This document shows, piece after piece, positions 12,982-25,810 of a stretch of 64,000 nt of DNA. Within the stretch, counting starts at the first letter, position 1. The number at the start of each line of letters is the position of its first letter. The DNA comes from Balanoglossus misakiensis (Eukaryota; Hemichordata). The notes below the pieces were generated by a model. That model saw only the letters and a program-made list of their open reading frames with translations. It was not told the DNA's origin and made no database searches. The translations under genes were made by a program, and so were the position numbers. Location: positions 5,518,001 to 5,582,000 of the forward strand of contig CM082581.2 in assembly GCA_040954595.2 (NCBI GenBank), in the 5' to 3' direction.

Positions 12982-15900
12982 GATATAGCACAGCCGTTAT
13001 AAAAGTGATCATTAAAAGTTTGCACAATTCAAGTTACTAGTAATATAAACACCATACCATGCAAGAGATTGAAGCGGCATTTAAACTAAAGGGAATGTTA
13101 GGCGAATAACCACGTTTAGTTATAGCTTGTGGTGTAACGAAAACAATAATAATTGCTATATGTTGCTATTGTTTATAAATTTTTATAAAAGTTAGTTCAC
13201 GATGCCCTTCCTATATCTCAGCAATTGTATGCGAGGGCCTCAACTTGATTCTTGGGTTCTGGCCAGCGGGGAATCGGTGGCGAAGTATTTCAATGGATAA
13301 ATTTTATCATGAATGACACGCAGAAGAATTTTATTCCGGGAGTACGCCAATCACAGATCATAAAAATGATATTCAATCACTGATAAGTCTGCTTTCGTCT
13401 TCAGGGTAATATTATTGCAGAACAATGACGTCAGAACAACGGTAAAAACCGACCATTGCTGAAGCGGCAAATTAGGCCTTTTCCTTGAAATCTCTAATTA
13501 GTGTACACGTTTCTCAGAAATTACAATAAACAGTAAACATCAGGAATCATGTTACCGAGAACCATAGAAATGTAACGTTTATCACGGCCATAAAATCCCG
13601 TTGACTTTTATCCGATGCGTCATATCGTAAATGTTGGTGCATTTACGAAATGATTTTTAGATAAGATCGAGCAGAACCAAAAACCACTGAACTATAAATC
13701 ATACACTTAAGTTCTCTGCAAAATGGTCCCAGCATACGCCATGCAGGGTAAGACATAAGCCACGCTAGTTATACAAACTCAGTAACGTCTTTCCCAGCCT
13801 CGGCCGTATGATGAGGCGAAATCACATCGACAAGGTCATTTACATTTCCGTGCAATATTCCTCAGAGAATACGCATTACGGTAACCGTTCTTTTTTCCAT
13901 AATTGATAATTATGAATGTGTCTGTAGCCCACAGTATAATTATTCACCCGTGACATAAAAGCTTCATTAAGAGGCACAATAGTTAACGAGGAATTTAATT
14001 CTTAAATGCGAAATTTAATCATAAAGGAAAATATGCTAGGATTTGCACTATAGGTCACATAATCGCGATAGCCAGTTCAATGCTTTGTCATTTGGAATTT
14101 GGTGTACTGAAATCAAATTTCATGATTGTCTAATTTCATGTTCCTATTCGCAGCTGTCGTCGCACCGTGTTTATCCCAAAACAACGATGACTTATCAATC
14201 CATTTGTCAGCAGCCTCTACCTCAAATGACAACTATATTGACTTTTTCCTCCACTAATTGACTCGACAGTCAAACAACTTATTTTGCGCGCGCGCGTGGT
14301 GCGAGTAATTTCCTAGAAAGGATTTCGGTCGTTTGCTTGCAACCCTTCAAAAAAACGCAGGATGCAATAACGGCATCACCGCTGATAAACAACTTTCAAA
14401 TTTAATGAAAGAAGGCGAGTGACTTTGAACCGTGTGGGGTCACCATTACTGGGCGAGATAACGCTTCATTTGACTGTCTCTTATCGGAACCATCGAGAGT
14501 GGTTATTGGACAGCTTTGTCGCTCATGACGGCGAAGGTAGCCCACGCCTCGTGCACCGGAAAACGCAAGTAGATAACGCAATGTTTGACCCGAGGACAAA
14601 AACAGAAGTCAAAGTATTCATCTCCTGCTAATTGTTCGTCAACTTTGAAAAGACGGCCCTCATATCCTGATCGCCTGTTGGCGTCAAGAGATACTCGCGA
14701 TAAGTTGTCAACAACTGATAGCGTATATGTTGGTTATGTTGGTTAATGTCCTATATATCCACGTACAAATGTACATGTACATGAAACGAAATAACACTGT
14801 GTTGCAACCCAACAAATCATTCTCCCCGATGCCATTGACTTTGATTTACGACATTTTGTTCAGCCCAATATAACTATATTCATTATGGCTATATAAACTT
14901 AAGACAATATAAATCTTACACCGCCCTGACTTTCGTATAGAAATCTGTTCGATTCTGTCAAATGGTCAAAGTATTTCAACTGTATGTATACCCAGTCGAT
15001 TACAGGGTGTATACAGTTAACATCTGAGTGGCGTGGGTGTGCAATAAACTTGTCATGACCCACTTAAAATTTACAAATCAGCTTCATTGAACTGACATTT
15101 ACGACTGTTGTTTTATTTCCCATCGATGAACACGTGCCTCTTTCATCATCGTATACGTAAACTCCGCCACGTCACGGAGAAAATGGGGTTTTCACTGGAT
15201 CAGATAGACGGGGTTGCTAGGCAATGCAATCATACTTTCATTTTTTCCCCATTACAATCTACATTTGTATTACAGTATAAACACTCATCTTGTGTAAAGT
15301 TAGGAGGTCTTGGAGACCATGATGTGTTGAAATAACGTGTATACGGGGAGACGAATCTGTTAGAAATCAGATTGCGTCTTTCTTCACGCGCCAGATACCA
15401 GGAGAGCAAATCTCGAGAAGAAACGGGCAGCCGTTCAAATCAGAAAGTAAACCCCCGTCGAGCAAGCGCGATTACTTCATTCACCAAGTTGCTCTCGGTG
15501 ATGTAATATGATTGCGCGTCTGCTGGCGGGCAGGTTTTACGTCGGGTCTTGTCTAGATTCATCGTTTTGCTCCATAAAGCAAACGGCGTCTTTGTAACAT
15601 GCCTCACTTTTTTTCCTTTTATGGAACGGGGAAATTTACCCAGACGCGGTGCCTGGAACCTGCATGGGCTTGTGATTGGCACAAGGAAGTAGAGGTTGAT
15701 GGGAACTGGAGCACAGTGACAGCTTTCTTTTCAACTTGGATGACACAGTCATTACAGTGGAATGTTGACGCCTCGGGGCGATAAATAGCAAATTGACGAA
15801 ACGAGAATAAAGGTGTTCGGGCCGTCTGTTGAGAGATTTCTCGACGTACTACATAGTAAGCATTTGATATCGGCGTGGTCCTTGACAGGGTCCTTATTAG

Positions 15901-17087
15901 AACCTTTTTTGATGCGTTCCTTCGGGTTATTTACATGTACTTCGTAGAACGACAGAATAATCAAAGATATTTCTACACTTTCTATTACGCGTGACAACGT
16001 TGAGAATGGGCAAATTGGAGGAGGAAGGGGGGTTAGATGCACTTTTTCTTTTTGATTTATTGATCTGCCTAATTTAAGTGTGTATGTGAGCATTGATTTT
16101 GTCTTTCCATGAGCAGTATATTGCATTTAGCTGTTACAAATTGGTAGTTTTGGTTAGGTCTGCGCTTTCCTACCAGATAGAATGAAATGAAACTAGACTA
16201 GTCTAGACTAGAATAAATTCAGTCATCGTCGCCAGCTAGGACCCACTTATCCGCACACTCCCCGGACACATGACAGAGGAGACGCGAAGATTGGACGCGA
16301 ATGCAGCAGCTCCGTCGAGCACGATCCTGACCTACGCGCACAACTGCAGCAATGCTGTTGTCATGGTAAACATGAGCGAGGGGTTTGCAAAATGCGTTTA
16401 AACGTGTGTACAAGGGAATGAATGAAACGCAGTAAACAAACGATACGGTGCCAATTAACGGCGTATTGGGTATTGGAACGTACATGTATATCACCAAGAA
16501 AGAAAACAAAATCACCAATTTGTCAGTTCTACCATAGTCTGTTGTTCTGGCAAGTAAATAACTTATACGTCCATGATTTTAGCAGCGGGAGCCGGACTCC
16601 AGTATGCATTGGCTCGTAGTACGCTTACTCACTCGGTTTTATACATTGATATAATTTAGGCTATTTTAATCTATCTCCGATCAGTCAAGAAGAGTACATA
16701 CCGCACCGTGACAACACGCAACATAATTTCATCTTAATGCATTTCTAATCATTTCCAATTTGCATAAAAAATCGACGTTTGCCACGAAACAAGACTGACG
16801 ATATAGAGGGCGCCCTGTTTATTGTAATGTTAGATGTTGCTAAAAGAAGATAAGCCAACCAACGCGTTATTAGTTTACAGATTCCTAACTGTTAACTGAA
16901 CATGTACAGTAACAGTTCCGGCAACTCATAACTGAAATTATCTGATTATCCGCGCCTTTGCACACATTAAGGAGTACTAACTGAATATATTAGTATTGTA
17001 GTCATGCATAGATGATGGAGTCCGTGGGGTGTGTTACAAAACACATATCCAGCCTCAGATAACAGAAGCCCATCTGACTTTAGATCT
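12982..17087. other. no supported gene; three short structural notes
   Basis: A GCGCGCGCGCG run lies at about 14286. An RFX/X-box-like dyad GTTGCT-AGGCAAT is at 15213-15225 and another, GTTGTC-AT-GGTAAAC, at 16357-16371. The minus-strand open frame around 16219-16400 is GC-rich near its 3' end but has no recognisable domain. Confidence 0.5.
16192..16211. repeat. overlapping CTAGA/CTAGT palindromes
   Basis: A pentamer array built from CTAGA and CTAGT units. It contains two overlapping perfect 14-bp palindromes, CTAGACTAGTCTAG and CTAGTCTAGACTAG. Confidence 0.8.
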
Positions 17088-17165
17088 GCGAGTCACCCCT
17101 GCAGAATGAGCTGTCTCTCGAGGCTGGAGGCCAAAAGAAACAGACCTTTTTGGGGAGTGACTCGC
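17088..17165. repeat. 78-nt imperfect foldback
   Basis: The left arm GCGAGTCACCCC (17088-17099) pairs with GGGGAGTGACTCGC (17152-17165): nine contiguous pairs, a small bulge, then about four more. CTGT and ACAG inside the loop can pair further. The size is in the range of an animal microRNA precursor, but the middle is poorly paired. It could equally be a chance inverted repeat. Confidence 0.4.
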
Positions 17166-19217
17166 ACTCCCATGGGTAGACAGTCGTATGCAGTTACCCT
17201 CGTGGCCTGTGAATTCTGCATTATGAAGAGCTTTGGTGCAATGGTCCTTACAACTAAAATACATGGTTAACTATATGAGCTCACAACACACAAGAAGATT
17301 ATGTAGGGTGACCAAAAAAAGCAGTACGAAAACTTACGATAGAAAGAGGTCTTTGTGAGAATTAGGATAGATACGAGTGATATCTTACAGCAGAAACTTT
17401 GAAATATCAAGTGGTGTACTTTTTTGTCCGCAGCGTTAGATTCTTTCTGTGTTACATGATCGCCGATACTTATAAATCATGAAACCCAAGCTACCTTTGG
17501 GAATTCTGGAAATAGTTCCGTTATGATTTGTCAAGGTAAGTTGGTTATTTAAAGTAGCCGTACAAATAAGCTTGTCGGCGATTAAAGAGTATTCAACAAT
17601 CTCAATGCACACATTCCAAAAGTTACTTTGATGAAAAGCGTCACTGTCTTTTTTTATCTTCTAAAGATACAATTAAGTGAATCGATTCTCATTGAATTGT
17701 GCCTTATTTTGTCACATTTGACATTTTGCGTGTTTGATAGGACTGGAAATTAAATGGTTCGCTCACAATTAAAGAGACCTGCCACTATATTAAAGGGGGA
17801 CTAGCTTTTGACTTTATCATGTTTGTAACGTATTTATAATTTGTGTTCTTTGTGTCAAATACAGCTTCCTGGCCTACTCCCTACACGATATAAAGCCTTC
17901 TGCTTGCCAAGATAACGGTGTAACGACCATTGTTATTGTTGACAATTGAAGTCAAGGCCGGTCAAGAACTCAAGCAATAACACTGTTGACAGTACACATA
18001 TATTGTATTTACAGGCTAAACAATAGGCATTGTACCATACTTCAGTGAACTGGAACAAGACAGTGCGGCAGACACTTATAACATACTGAAATATACTAGT
18101 ATCCCCGAAGTTACAGCTAGTGGGACTTTAAAGTATTAATCTACGCTTCACTGGCGCAAATGTTGGACAAAAATAGAAGAAGTTCTATAAAATAAAACTC
18201 TTCAACAGTGTTGTCAAAAATCATAGAGATGCGTTGATATACAGTACATACATGTATTTCAAACACTCTTTGGAGTGTAGCGAATTCGAAATGGACTCGG
18301 ACAAAAACAGCTCCGGGTGAAGTTAAATTTTATTGCTATACCTTTGTGTTTACTTATAGTACAGTGAACACCGTCAGGACACAAGTGGAGAGTAAAAGGT
18401 AGAGGCATTTCTCTGCTCCCCTCCCCGCAAGGTTCAATCCAGATCCCAGCAAAGAAACGTAATTGCTATACTTGTGTGTGATTTGTTCGCGGTAATCCGT
18501 GCCACACAAGGACCGTTATGGCTCAACGCTTCACTTCATAATCAACTCCCATTCATATTCTCTCCCTTTTTTATGACGGGCTGCGTTTCACGACTCTTGT
18601 GATCAGGTCACCGCACACAATAGAGCCGTAGGAGAGATGTCATAAAGTGTTAGACTATTCCATGAATAATACACGATAAGCTGCTTTCCGAAATCATCCT
18701 AACAAAACAACCGCAAATGTCATAGCTCGCATCTCTGAAAGCTATTACTTTTTTTCAGAAGAGAAATAAAATACAACAATGCTCTATAAAGTTAACTAGA
18801 AGATTTACTGCTGTCGTGGATTATGTGGTCGTCATTTGGGATCGAACATCTCGACAAAGTTCATTAAGTTGTCGGTTCCACTCAGGCTTAATCGCGATAC
18901 CTTCGACACGTTCACTGATTTAGAAACTGAATGGCGAATAAGGGATGTTATTAAAGTCATTGCTGTGCCATTTCTCAGGAAGGTAACACAATGCTCCATC
19001 TGGCAACTGGATTCTTGCGGGCACTAATTGAGAGACATTAAGAAACTCTCTTACTTTGGAATTGCTGTTATTTCTGTCAGAGAGCACTATCGCCTCGAGG
19101 CTACACAGTTCACAATAACACCGAGCTCCCCAGTGCCAATTTAAAATTTCCTCGAAACACACAGGCTGTTTTCTAGAAAGTAAATGAGTCTGGGCAAAAC
19201 ACATGTCTACACGGCTA
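17166..19217. other. no supported gene
   Basis: A strong acceptor (ACTTTTTTGTCCGCAG, ending about 17433) and a GTAAGT donor (about 17538) flank a segment of roughly 100 nt. All three plus frames contain stops, so at most it is a non-coding exon. On the minus strand, 19055-19172 is open between a TTTCTAG acceptor and a GTAAGA donor, without a recognisable domain. Confidence 0.45.
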
Positions 19218-19261
19218 GGTAGATAGATAGATAGATCTAGACAGACAGACAGACAGACAGA
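19218..19261 (+). repeat. (TAGA)n(CAGA)n compound microsatellite
   Basis: About four to five TAGA units, then TCTAGA, then about five to six CAGA units. On the other strand this is a GATA/GACA-family simple repeat read as TCTG/TCTA. It inflates the minus-strand open frame at 18920-19411. Confidence 0.95.
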
Positions 19262-22154
19262 TTTCAATATATATTCCAAAAATCGACAACCAATGCAAAA
19301 GTTTAATAGGCAAGACAAGTTCATCAATATCAAAAATGCGCATAATGAGCGCCGTGTGACAAGTTGGTAAACCAACATGGCGCCATTTGCGATCCGTTTT
19401 TTTTTTCGCAATCATTCTTGTCGAATGGGAATTTTATGAAGCGAATATTGTGTTCGGAAGTGTAGTCTAATATAACATCGTTTCTGGATGTAATGGAAAC
19501 TGTTTCCGCAAATACTGTAAGGTGTGTGACGTATGTCTGCTATATTATCATGCTATGCGTTTTCTATACGTGGTACTTGTTTGCCGCTAATTCGTCAAGC
19601 CAACTTTCTCATCAAGTTGCTAATTTGAACCATACAATAGCTGTCCTACGCTGACGCCAAAATGCCTCCTTGAGGAGACGTGACAACTGCGCCTCGTGGA
19701 TACACTTGAAAGAAAGAAATGGTTATGTCAACCTACAGAAGCTTCCCGAGTCAAGTTACCGAGAAATATGTCGAATATTTGCATGGACCTAACTGCCCCT
19801 ATGCCCACGCCAACCCGTGCTCACCTAAAATCGTCGTTATCCAATACCAGACAGGTCCAAAGGTTAGATTCCGTCATTTACTTCATGCAAATCAACATTC
19901 AGACGATTGTCAGGGGAAGATTAGCGTTTACATTAACGTATTTGACAGCCTGTGGTTTGCGTCTATTTCTATATATACCTTATAATCGAGATGCATTTGA
20001 CGTTTAATCGAAAGGAGAATCTTAATAATGCCAGTCACCCTGAGGACATGGAAGTGGAAGAACATCGATCTATCAATCTGGCCTTCCTTGTTTTACATTG
20101 TTTCCTGGTAATTGCGGATCATCATTGCAAATCATTAAAATTGCATATTAAACACAAAATCACAAAGAATGACAAAAATAAATTTCCGCGTCTGGTTTTC
20201 ACTGTTACAACCAAGATATACCGACTACATCGTAATTGCAACATCAATAGATCGAACCTCACGCTAGTGACAGGAAAGCTTGCCTTCCAGCGCGAAAAAC
20301 ATTGCCATTTTTTATCAGAATATTTTTGTTTCATTAGTGTAACAAGAATGCACGTAACAATTTCTGCTGATGATGCGCAGTCTAGTATTGCTATTGGTTA
20401 TCTCAGTACTTCTCAGACAGCCCTCCAGCTTCTAATAATGTTAAATTTTCGGGGGCATTTTACGTCATATACACGGAACCTGTTTGAAAGCATTCACGTC
20501 GAACAATATTAGATTTTCATAAATTGAAGTTTGATAGTCAATAACGTGTAAGTGGTTACCACGGATCACTATATACGATGCAGTTTGAACCACGGTCAGA
20601 AAAGGCAGAGTTTTACAGTCGCGTCACGACTTCCTTCAGTCCAATCGTCGGACACTGGAAGAAGACACAGCCGACAGGAATGCACGAAATTACTGTTTCA
20701 AATCGGGGTTATTTATTTTACTGCGGTCACGTGTTGAATTCGTATAGTGCTACCGTGTTGGTGTTATACCGCAGACTCGGACCTATTCCAATTTTTTAAC
20801 TTTCACAAAACCACACAATATCCGCGTTAAACAAATCAGAGGACGATTTATGTAAGTTAGTGTTTTATTTATGGTTAGCATGTGGTGGCAGGGCGATACA
20901 TTTTCAACTGCCCGTCATAAATTAGCAGAAACTCGCATTCTACACGCGGAGAACGCCAGACGTTCTGCCTCGAGGATCGCCGGGGTCATATTAAATGACA
21001 TAACTGGAAGTGGCGTTAATAAAATGCATATCGTGTAGCATTCGGTCAGACTCACGCAGAGCGAAACGTTCAATTCATTTTATTATATACCGATATTCCT
21101 ATATCCTGTGCCTACAACAAGTTTCTATCAGGGTATATTATCGTCTAGTGGTGTGCCACAAAAGTTTTGCTCGTCACAAGATGGTCGTGAATTCAGAATG
21201 GATAGGTTTTATTCCACGATTTAATGTCCTGTTAAGAAAACTGTTTATCTGAACATATTTAACAACTCTCCAGATGCATTTTGTACTTTGCGATATACTT
21301 TTTTTCTACGGGGCAACCTCGAAGATGTACAATAGAATTAACAATTATTGAATTTTGGTCAATTAATCAAATCAGACACGGCACGTTGGTTGCACCACAG
21401 TAGTATTAGCCCCATACTTGGGCAATTCAAGAATGTACTGTACTGTATGTACTGTTTAAATTTCCTTCTTATCCCTGGATTTTCGCTCATCCAAAGAAAT
21501 GCTCACAGAAGTTTACTCTTTTGATGTAGTGATTATAAAATGCAGGAAGAATGAATCGGTGTGAAACAAAATGGGATTGTGATATGTAACCGCTTCTCCT
21601 TCCCGTGACTCAATTATGCAATCTCATTTAACCTCGCCAGTGTGTTGGATTATCTTTTATGTGTCTTGTCAACAATAAAAAAGAACACAAAATTTGATCG
21701 CCTCTTTTGATCAGCCCAGAACACGTGTTTGAGATTCAGTTGCAATGACCCGTACGGCATATGCCTTTGAAACGCAACGTATGATGTAACTAGGGAACAT
21801 TCAACTTTGAAAGGGACACAACTTGTTATATTCACCGACCTGCGATTGATCACAAAGATCTTGAAGCGGAATGCTCCAATGATGTACCTGTCAGGGTTGT
21901 GGACCAAGGTTCACCGTTGTCAGACGCGCGCATACTATAACTGAAGAAAAAAACATCCGCGGTATTTAAAAGAAAAAAAAAACGTAAACAAATTTGTCAT
22001 TTATCTCATAGGTCAGGGTTTCCACTGCAAATAGCCATATTTTACGACAGGAAAACAGTGATTCTTGAGATTGTATATATCCATGTCAGCCGGTTGATGT
22101 TTTTCTTTGTTTCTGACCCAAAAGATGGTTTTCGAGGGAGTTCCTTCTGTATTA
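19262..22154. other. no supported gene
   Basis: This stretch holds the longest open frame of the window (19952-20512, plus, 186 codons). Its composition is ordinary AT-rich DNA, with no domain or splice context, so I treat it as chance. A small inverted repeat AGAACG/CGTTCT lies near 20951-20967. Confidence 0.5.
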
Positions 22155-22249
22155 GCCCTGCATACAGGTCTGTGTGTTCTCGGCGTTACACGGCCTCTTC
22201 CACACGGTGGAGGCCCAGTAACGCCGGCACACCGACCTGTACGCAGGGC
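22155..22249. repeat. 95-nt GC-rich hairpin (possible small RNA precursor or palindromic MITE)
   Basis: The left arm 22155-22203 and right arm 22207-22249 are imperfect reverse complements meeting at a 3-nt ACG apex. Paired blocks from the outside are GCCCTGC, TACAGGTC, GTGTG, CGGCGTTAC, GGCCTC and CAC: about 38 pairs, with a few mismatches and two small bulges. The arms are much richer in GC than the flanks. MicroRNA precursors usually have larger loops, so a folded miniature transposon or a recently inverted duplication is at least as likely. No target-site duplication is obvious. Confidence 0.8.
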
Positions 22250-24382
22250 CACTTATTTATTTACATTCGTACCTGCCAAGTAACTAGTAAACCCAGCACA
22301 GTACACTGAATATATTGAAGCCATTTCAACATTATGGTATGCGATTTGAGGTCTGAACTAGTTGAGTCACAGGACCCAAATTCGGCCCGAGAACGGTGTG
22401 TTAAGACACGCCTGCACAGTTTCTTGGGCCACTAAAATTATATCTCCTCGCAAAGCTATTAAAGCCAAACGTTAATGGCGGTCTAACTTTCAAGCTACAT
22501 TATTATACCAGTAGGGGATTGTATATGTAATAACTATGAAATATCAAACGTTTACAACGCTGCGAGACTCCGATGACGTCTAATAAAAAATGAAATCGTT
22601 TAGTTTTTGGAATTCAGAGGGGAAATCGAAAAAAAAAGGATTCACAAAGTTCTCCGTGTTGGCATGTGCAACAGCTTAAACCCAAGAGGCTGTATGGTGG
22701 TGGAGTACATTTACAAGATATCATTGACCTATTGCCACGCGTCCACTTGAAAAAAGTCAACACATATGCCAAAGACATGTTCCTCGTTACCGTCGCAACG
22801 CTTCTCTGAATTTAAAATGTGGGTGGGAAGATTACTGTACCTTTGAAACGCTGGAAGCAATTGGAGACGGCGGATCCAGAGTGACCACTTTTTGTCGTGC
22901 GTTCCTGAAAGTTCGCGTTGCTTTTATTCCGTTTGTGGTTCCGGTGGTATCATAGTGGATGTCATCCGGACAAACCAAATTAAAGGCCTTTCATGGCCAC
23001 AGGACGTCGATACCTTGACATTGCACTCATCTATGACATAATAAACGCACTAAAACGTGGTCCGCAGTGATCTCTGAACGACAAGAACAAACCATTAGCT
23101 CGAGATATCCATTCCGGATGACCAAGCGTTTTGGCCGTCTTTGGCTAAGCTGATATATCGACGTCTATTAACTCGACCAGCGCGGTCTCTTCCCCTAGCT
23201 GCGTCCTACGTCACGGAGATCCTGCCTTTAATGTTTTATTGGCGGGTGGATAGGGAGTCACTACCCTGCCACTGTGTGTCTATAAACCCACCACAAAGGA
23301 CCGTTAAACTTACAAATTGTTCACTGTGTACTAGCGCTATTGAGTCGGCATAGTTGTTTCCGTTGACTAACTGCAGCCTAGTTACAACAATGGCCCTAGA
23401 TACGTGTGGTGTCCGTCCATTGTCATCTCTGTGGGGGCCGTAATGTAATCAAAACGAGACCGGTCTCGTGAGTTCACTCAAGCATTTGCTTTGTGTCTGT
23501 ATAATACAGTGATTTTCGCTAGCCATGCCGTTTAGGCGCTGTCGTTTATCCCATTGTTAATGGACGTCGAAGTCAAAAAGACGAACGTCTTGATATGATT
23601 GGAAGACTGGTGACCAAGTCTAGCCTTTGTTGAAGAACTTGAGAAATCAATGGCATGGTCATGACAGTCGCTTTCAAATCCATATATCACCCGTGCCACG
23701 TACTTTTCAGATCGTCACGAAAATTATTGCTTGAGTCAAGCAATTGGGACGCTAATGAGTTGGTCATTGTTGCTGCTTTCAAAACCATATGCCGTCCATT
23801 TCAAGCCCTGTCCAATTCTCCACGAAGAGATATCACTCTTAAATGAGAATGGCGTTTTAAAAGAGATCTCTAAATGTATAATACGCAAATCACTGAGAGA
23901 TAATTTGACAGCGTTTTGACATTTTAAATCCTAGTGGGAGACAGTCCCAATATGCCACGGATCAGCGCCATCTGTCCGCTGCAGACGTCCTCAACCTTGC
24001 AAGGTAAAGTTTATCCCGGGTTAAGGTCTTTCTATACAAAAATAGGTTTGAGATGCCCTCGCGAGATTTTGCGAGATTATCCTTCATTTCCGTCTGTCTG
24101 TCTGTCATCATATCAGTCGAACCGTGCTTGAACTAATGTGCTGCGAATTGCGAGGGTTTCGTCAGAGAAACGAATGCCTGGTAAACGAATAGGGCTCTCG
24201 TTTTGTTTAAAATCCAATTTACAGATCTAATCGAAATGCGATCAAAAAATAAAACGCACTTAGGAAAATGAAATATTAGTGGATTCACGATGGATTTCGT
24301 TTGGCGGGGATTTATCAGTGAAATGATTGTTGACTCAGTTTAATGTGTATCGTTACCTGTCATCTTTGGTCTTATAATTAAA
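22250..24382. other. GC-elevated stretch without supported gene
   Basis: From 22700 to 23500 the DNA is richer in GC than average. A frame of about 70 codons is open across roughly 22735-22952 on the plus strand. It lacks a start, a recognisable domain and G/C bias at third positions, so it is not called. Confidence 0.45.
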
Positions 24383-24578
24383 ATGAGTGATGATCGAATC
24401 CTATGTAAAGAACTACGCATGCGCGATTCGATATTCCTAAGTCTAGTTAAATGTCTAAAACGCCATCATAGGATTTTTTTCCTCAATGACCAAGGAGATC
24501 AGTATGTCATAGAACCCAGACACATTGAAGTTGAACAAGCTACACCGAGAAAAGCAGTTCTCCCCATTGGACCACAGA
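24383..24578 (+). CDS. candidate first coding exon, unknown protein
   Basis: ATG with A at -3 opens a frame of 65 codons beginning MSDDRILCKELRMRD and continuing with a mixed charged sequence (FFLNDQGDQYVIEPRHIEVE) without low complexity. It ends at a full consensus donor intron sequence, GTAAGT, preceded by CAGA, leaving phase 1. An NRF1-like site, TACGCATGCGCGA, lies inside the frame at 24414-24426. Joining to the acceptor at 26388/26389 preserves the frame and creates a threonine codon at the junction. The combined model is about 142 residues with an intron of 1,810 nt. I recognise no domain. The A at the last exon base and ordinary third-position composition are weaknesses. Frames of this length occur by chance here, so it is a model, not a confirmed gene. 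Confidence 0.27.
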
Positions 24579-25093
24579 GTAAGTTAAACTTATAGTTACA
24601 ATGACGTGCAAAAATTATCCAGTTATAATTGGAAATAACTTGCAATATCGGCAAAATTCTCAGTGCATTTGTGATGTAACACGAACGCATCGCCAGCTAC
24701 TCTCTGTGTCGTATATATACCAATTTGTTTTAGCCCGTTTTATTGGATATATTTGAAACGTTAATATTGTCATCATCTGTGCCACCCCGTCATTCACTAA
24801 ATCTTATTAGGCCAACCAAATATATAACAGGAAAATTGGATTCACCATGACGCTAAAAATAGAGATGCCACCAGATGTTTGTTACGTGAAGGTCTGGGAT
24901 TTTCGGAAGGTCATTTATATAAGCGAAATATCAATATTGATTATCTGTCTCGTGTAAAACGCTAGTGCAGTCATCACAACGCGCGACGTCATAATTATTC
25001 CGTATGACGGATATCTGCGTCATCTTGCTCACTGAAGCATGTCTAATTTTGATCTCGGAACATTGTTGTCACCTTGTTGGCGCGCGACAAAAC

Positions 25094-25137
25094 AATGGCG
25101 GTGTAATTCCACCGATGGCGGCGTAACAACAATGGCG
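25094..25137 (+). promoter_or_regulatory. triple ATGGCG (YY1-like) cluster
   Basis: Three ATGGCG cores within 44 bp: CAATGGCGGTGTAA, CGATGGCGGCGTAA and CAATGGCGCGACG. The family motif for YY1 is AANATGGCGGC. The spacing is about 22 bp between copies. A CRE-like half site, GACGTCA, lies upstream near 24985. Whether it acts as a promoter is inference. Confidence 0.3.
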
Positions 25138-25431
25138 CGACGTAAGTTTAACGTCCTGGTGTCCGTTATATGAATACAGGTTTATTGCCGTTCTCCCAAG
25201 ACATGGTAATACATACGTATCAGTCAGTGGAATGACACCCCACAACAGCAAACAAAGCAAAATAAAACAAATAACAATTGTTTAATTTTTTGTGAGCTGA
25301 CGATCCAGTGACACGGTGGTGACGACGGACAGCAGCATGAGCTAGCCAAGAGACCAATTCTTACAGCAGGAACCCCCGAATATCCGTTCTGTCATTTTAC
25401 CTAAAAACATTGGGCCGTGTATATATACGCT

Positions 25432-25810
25432 TCAGTTGTTCTCAAGTCTAGTATAATAGTATCTGCCACAGTCAGAATGTTGAATGCGTTGACTTCTTAT
25501 GTGATATGGTGACCCTCCACCGTTGGGGTCGTCTTGGATCAGTGCTCTCTCTCTCGTTGGCTTGTGACTGTAGCCATAAATGATGGAACGCGCCTGTGTG
25601 ATGATGAGTACAGATGCGTGACGATTTGGTTTCACTGAACTCTGCAAACCGCGAGGCGTCAGCAAAAGACGAGGGTTCATGTATTTATAGAGTGCCGTTA
25701 CATCTTCGACGGCATCTGAATCTCTTGTGAGACACCGACGAACAAAATAGTTATCGCGGCGCAATAAACTGACCGTGACGTATGTCCTCCTGTGATTTCG
25801 GTTCACCCAT
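25432..25810 (-). CDS. candidate terminal exon, unknown protein
   Basis: On the minus strand the sequence CTACTAAC, a match to the ideal branch site, lies about 30 nt before a CAG acceptor (GCGGACAG). The frame that follows opens WVNRNHRRTYVTVSLLRRD, stays open for about 125 codons and ends RYYYTRLENN then TGA at 25432. Entry is in phase 2. There is no clear pyrimidine tract and third-position composition is not biased, so chance remains likely. It sits inside the intron of the plus-strand two-exon model. No domain was recognised and no upstream exon was found. Confidence 0.18.

Noticed and set aside
14402-14631. Overlapping plus and minus frames of 65-70 codons with protein-like composition
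   Set aside because: No acceptor or convincing donor and no domain.
17434-17537. Segment between a strong acceptor and a GTAAGT donor
   Set aside because: Stops in all three plus frames, so not coding; a noncoding exon cannot be supported from sequence alone.
18431-18450. GGTTCAATCC, similar to a tRNA T-loop
   Set aside because: No matching acceptor stem, D arm or anticodon arm upstream.
18920-19411. 163-codon minus-strand frame
   Set aside because: Part of it is the GATA/GACA microsatellite (SVCLSVCLDLS). The remaining piece has only weak splice support.
19952-20512. Longest open frame, 186 codons
   Set aside because: AT-rich ordinary composition, no recognisable motif, and a few frames of this size are expected by chance in 64 kb.
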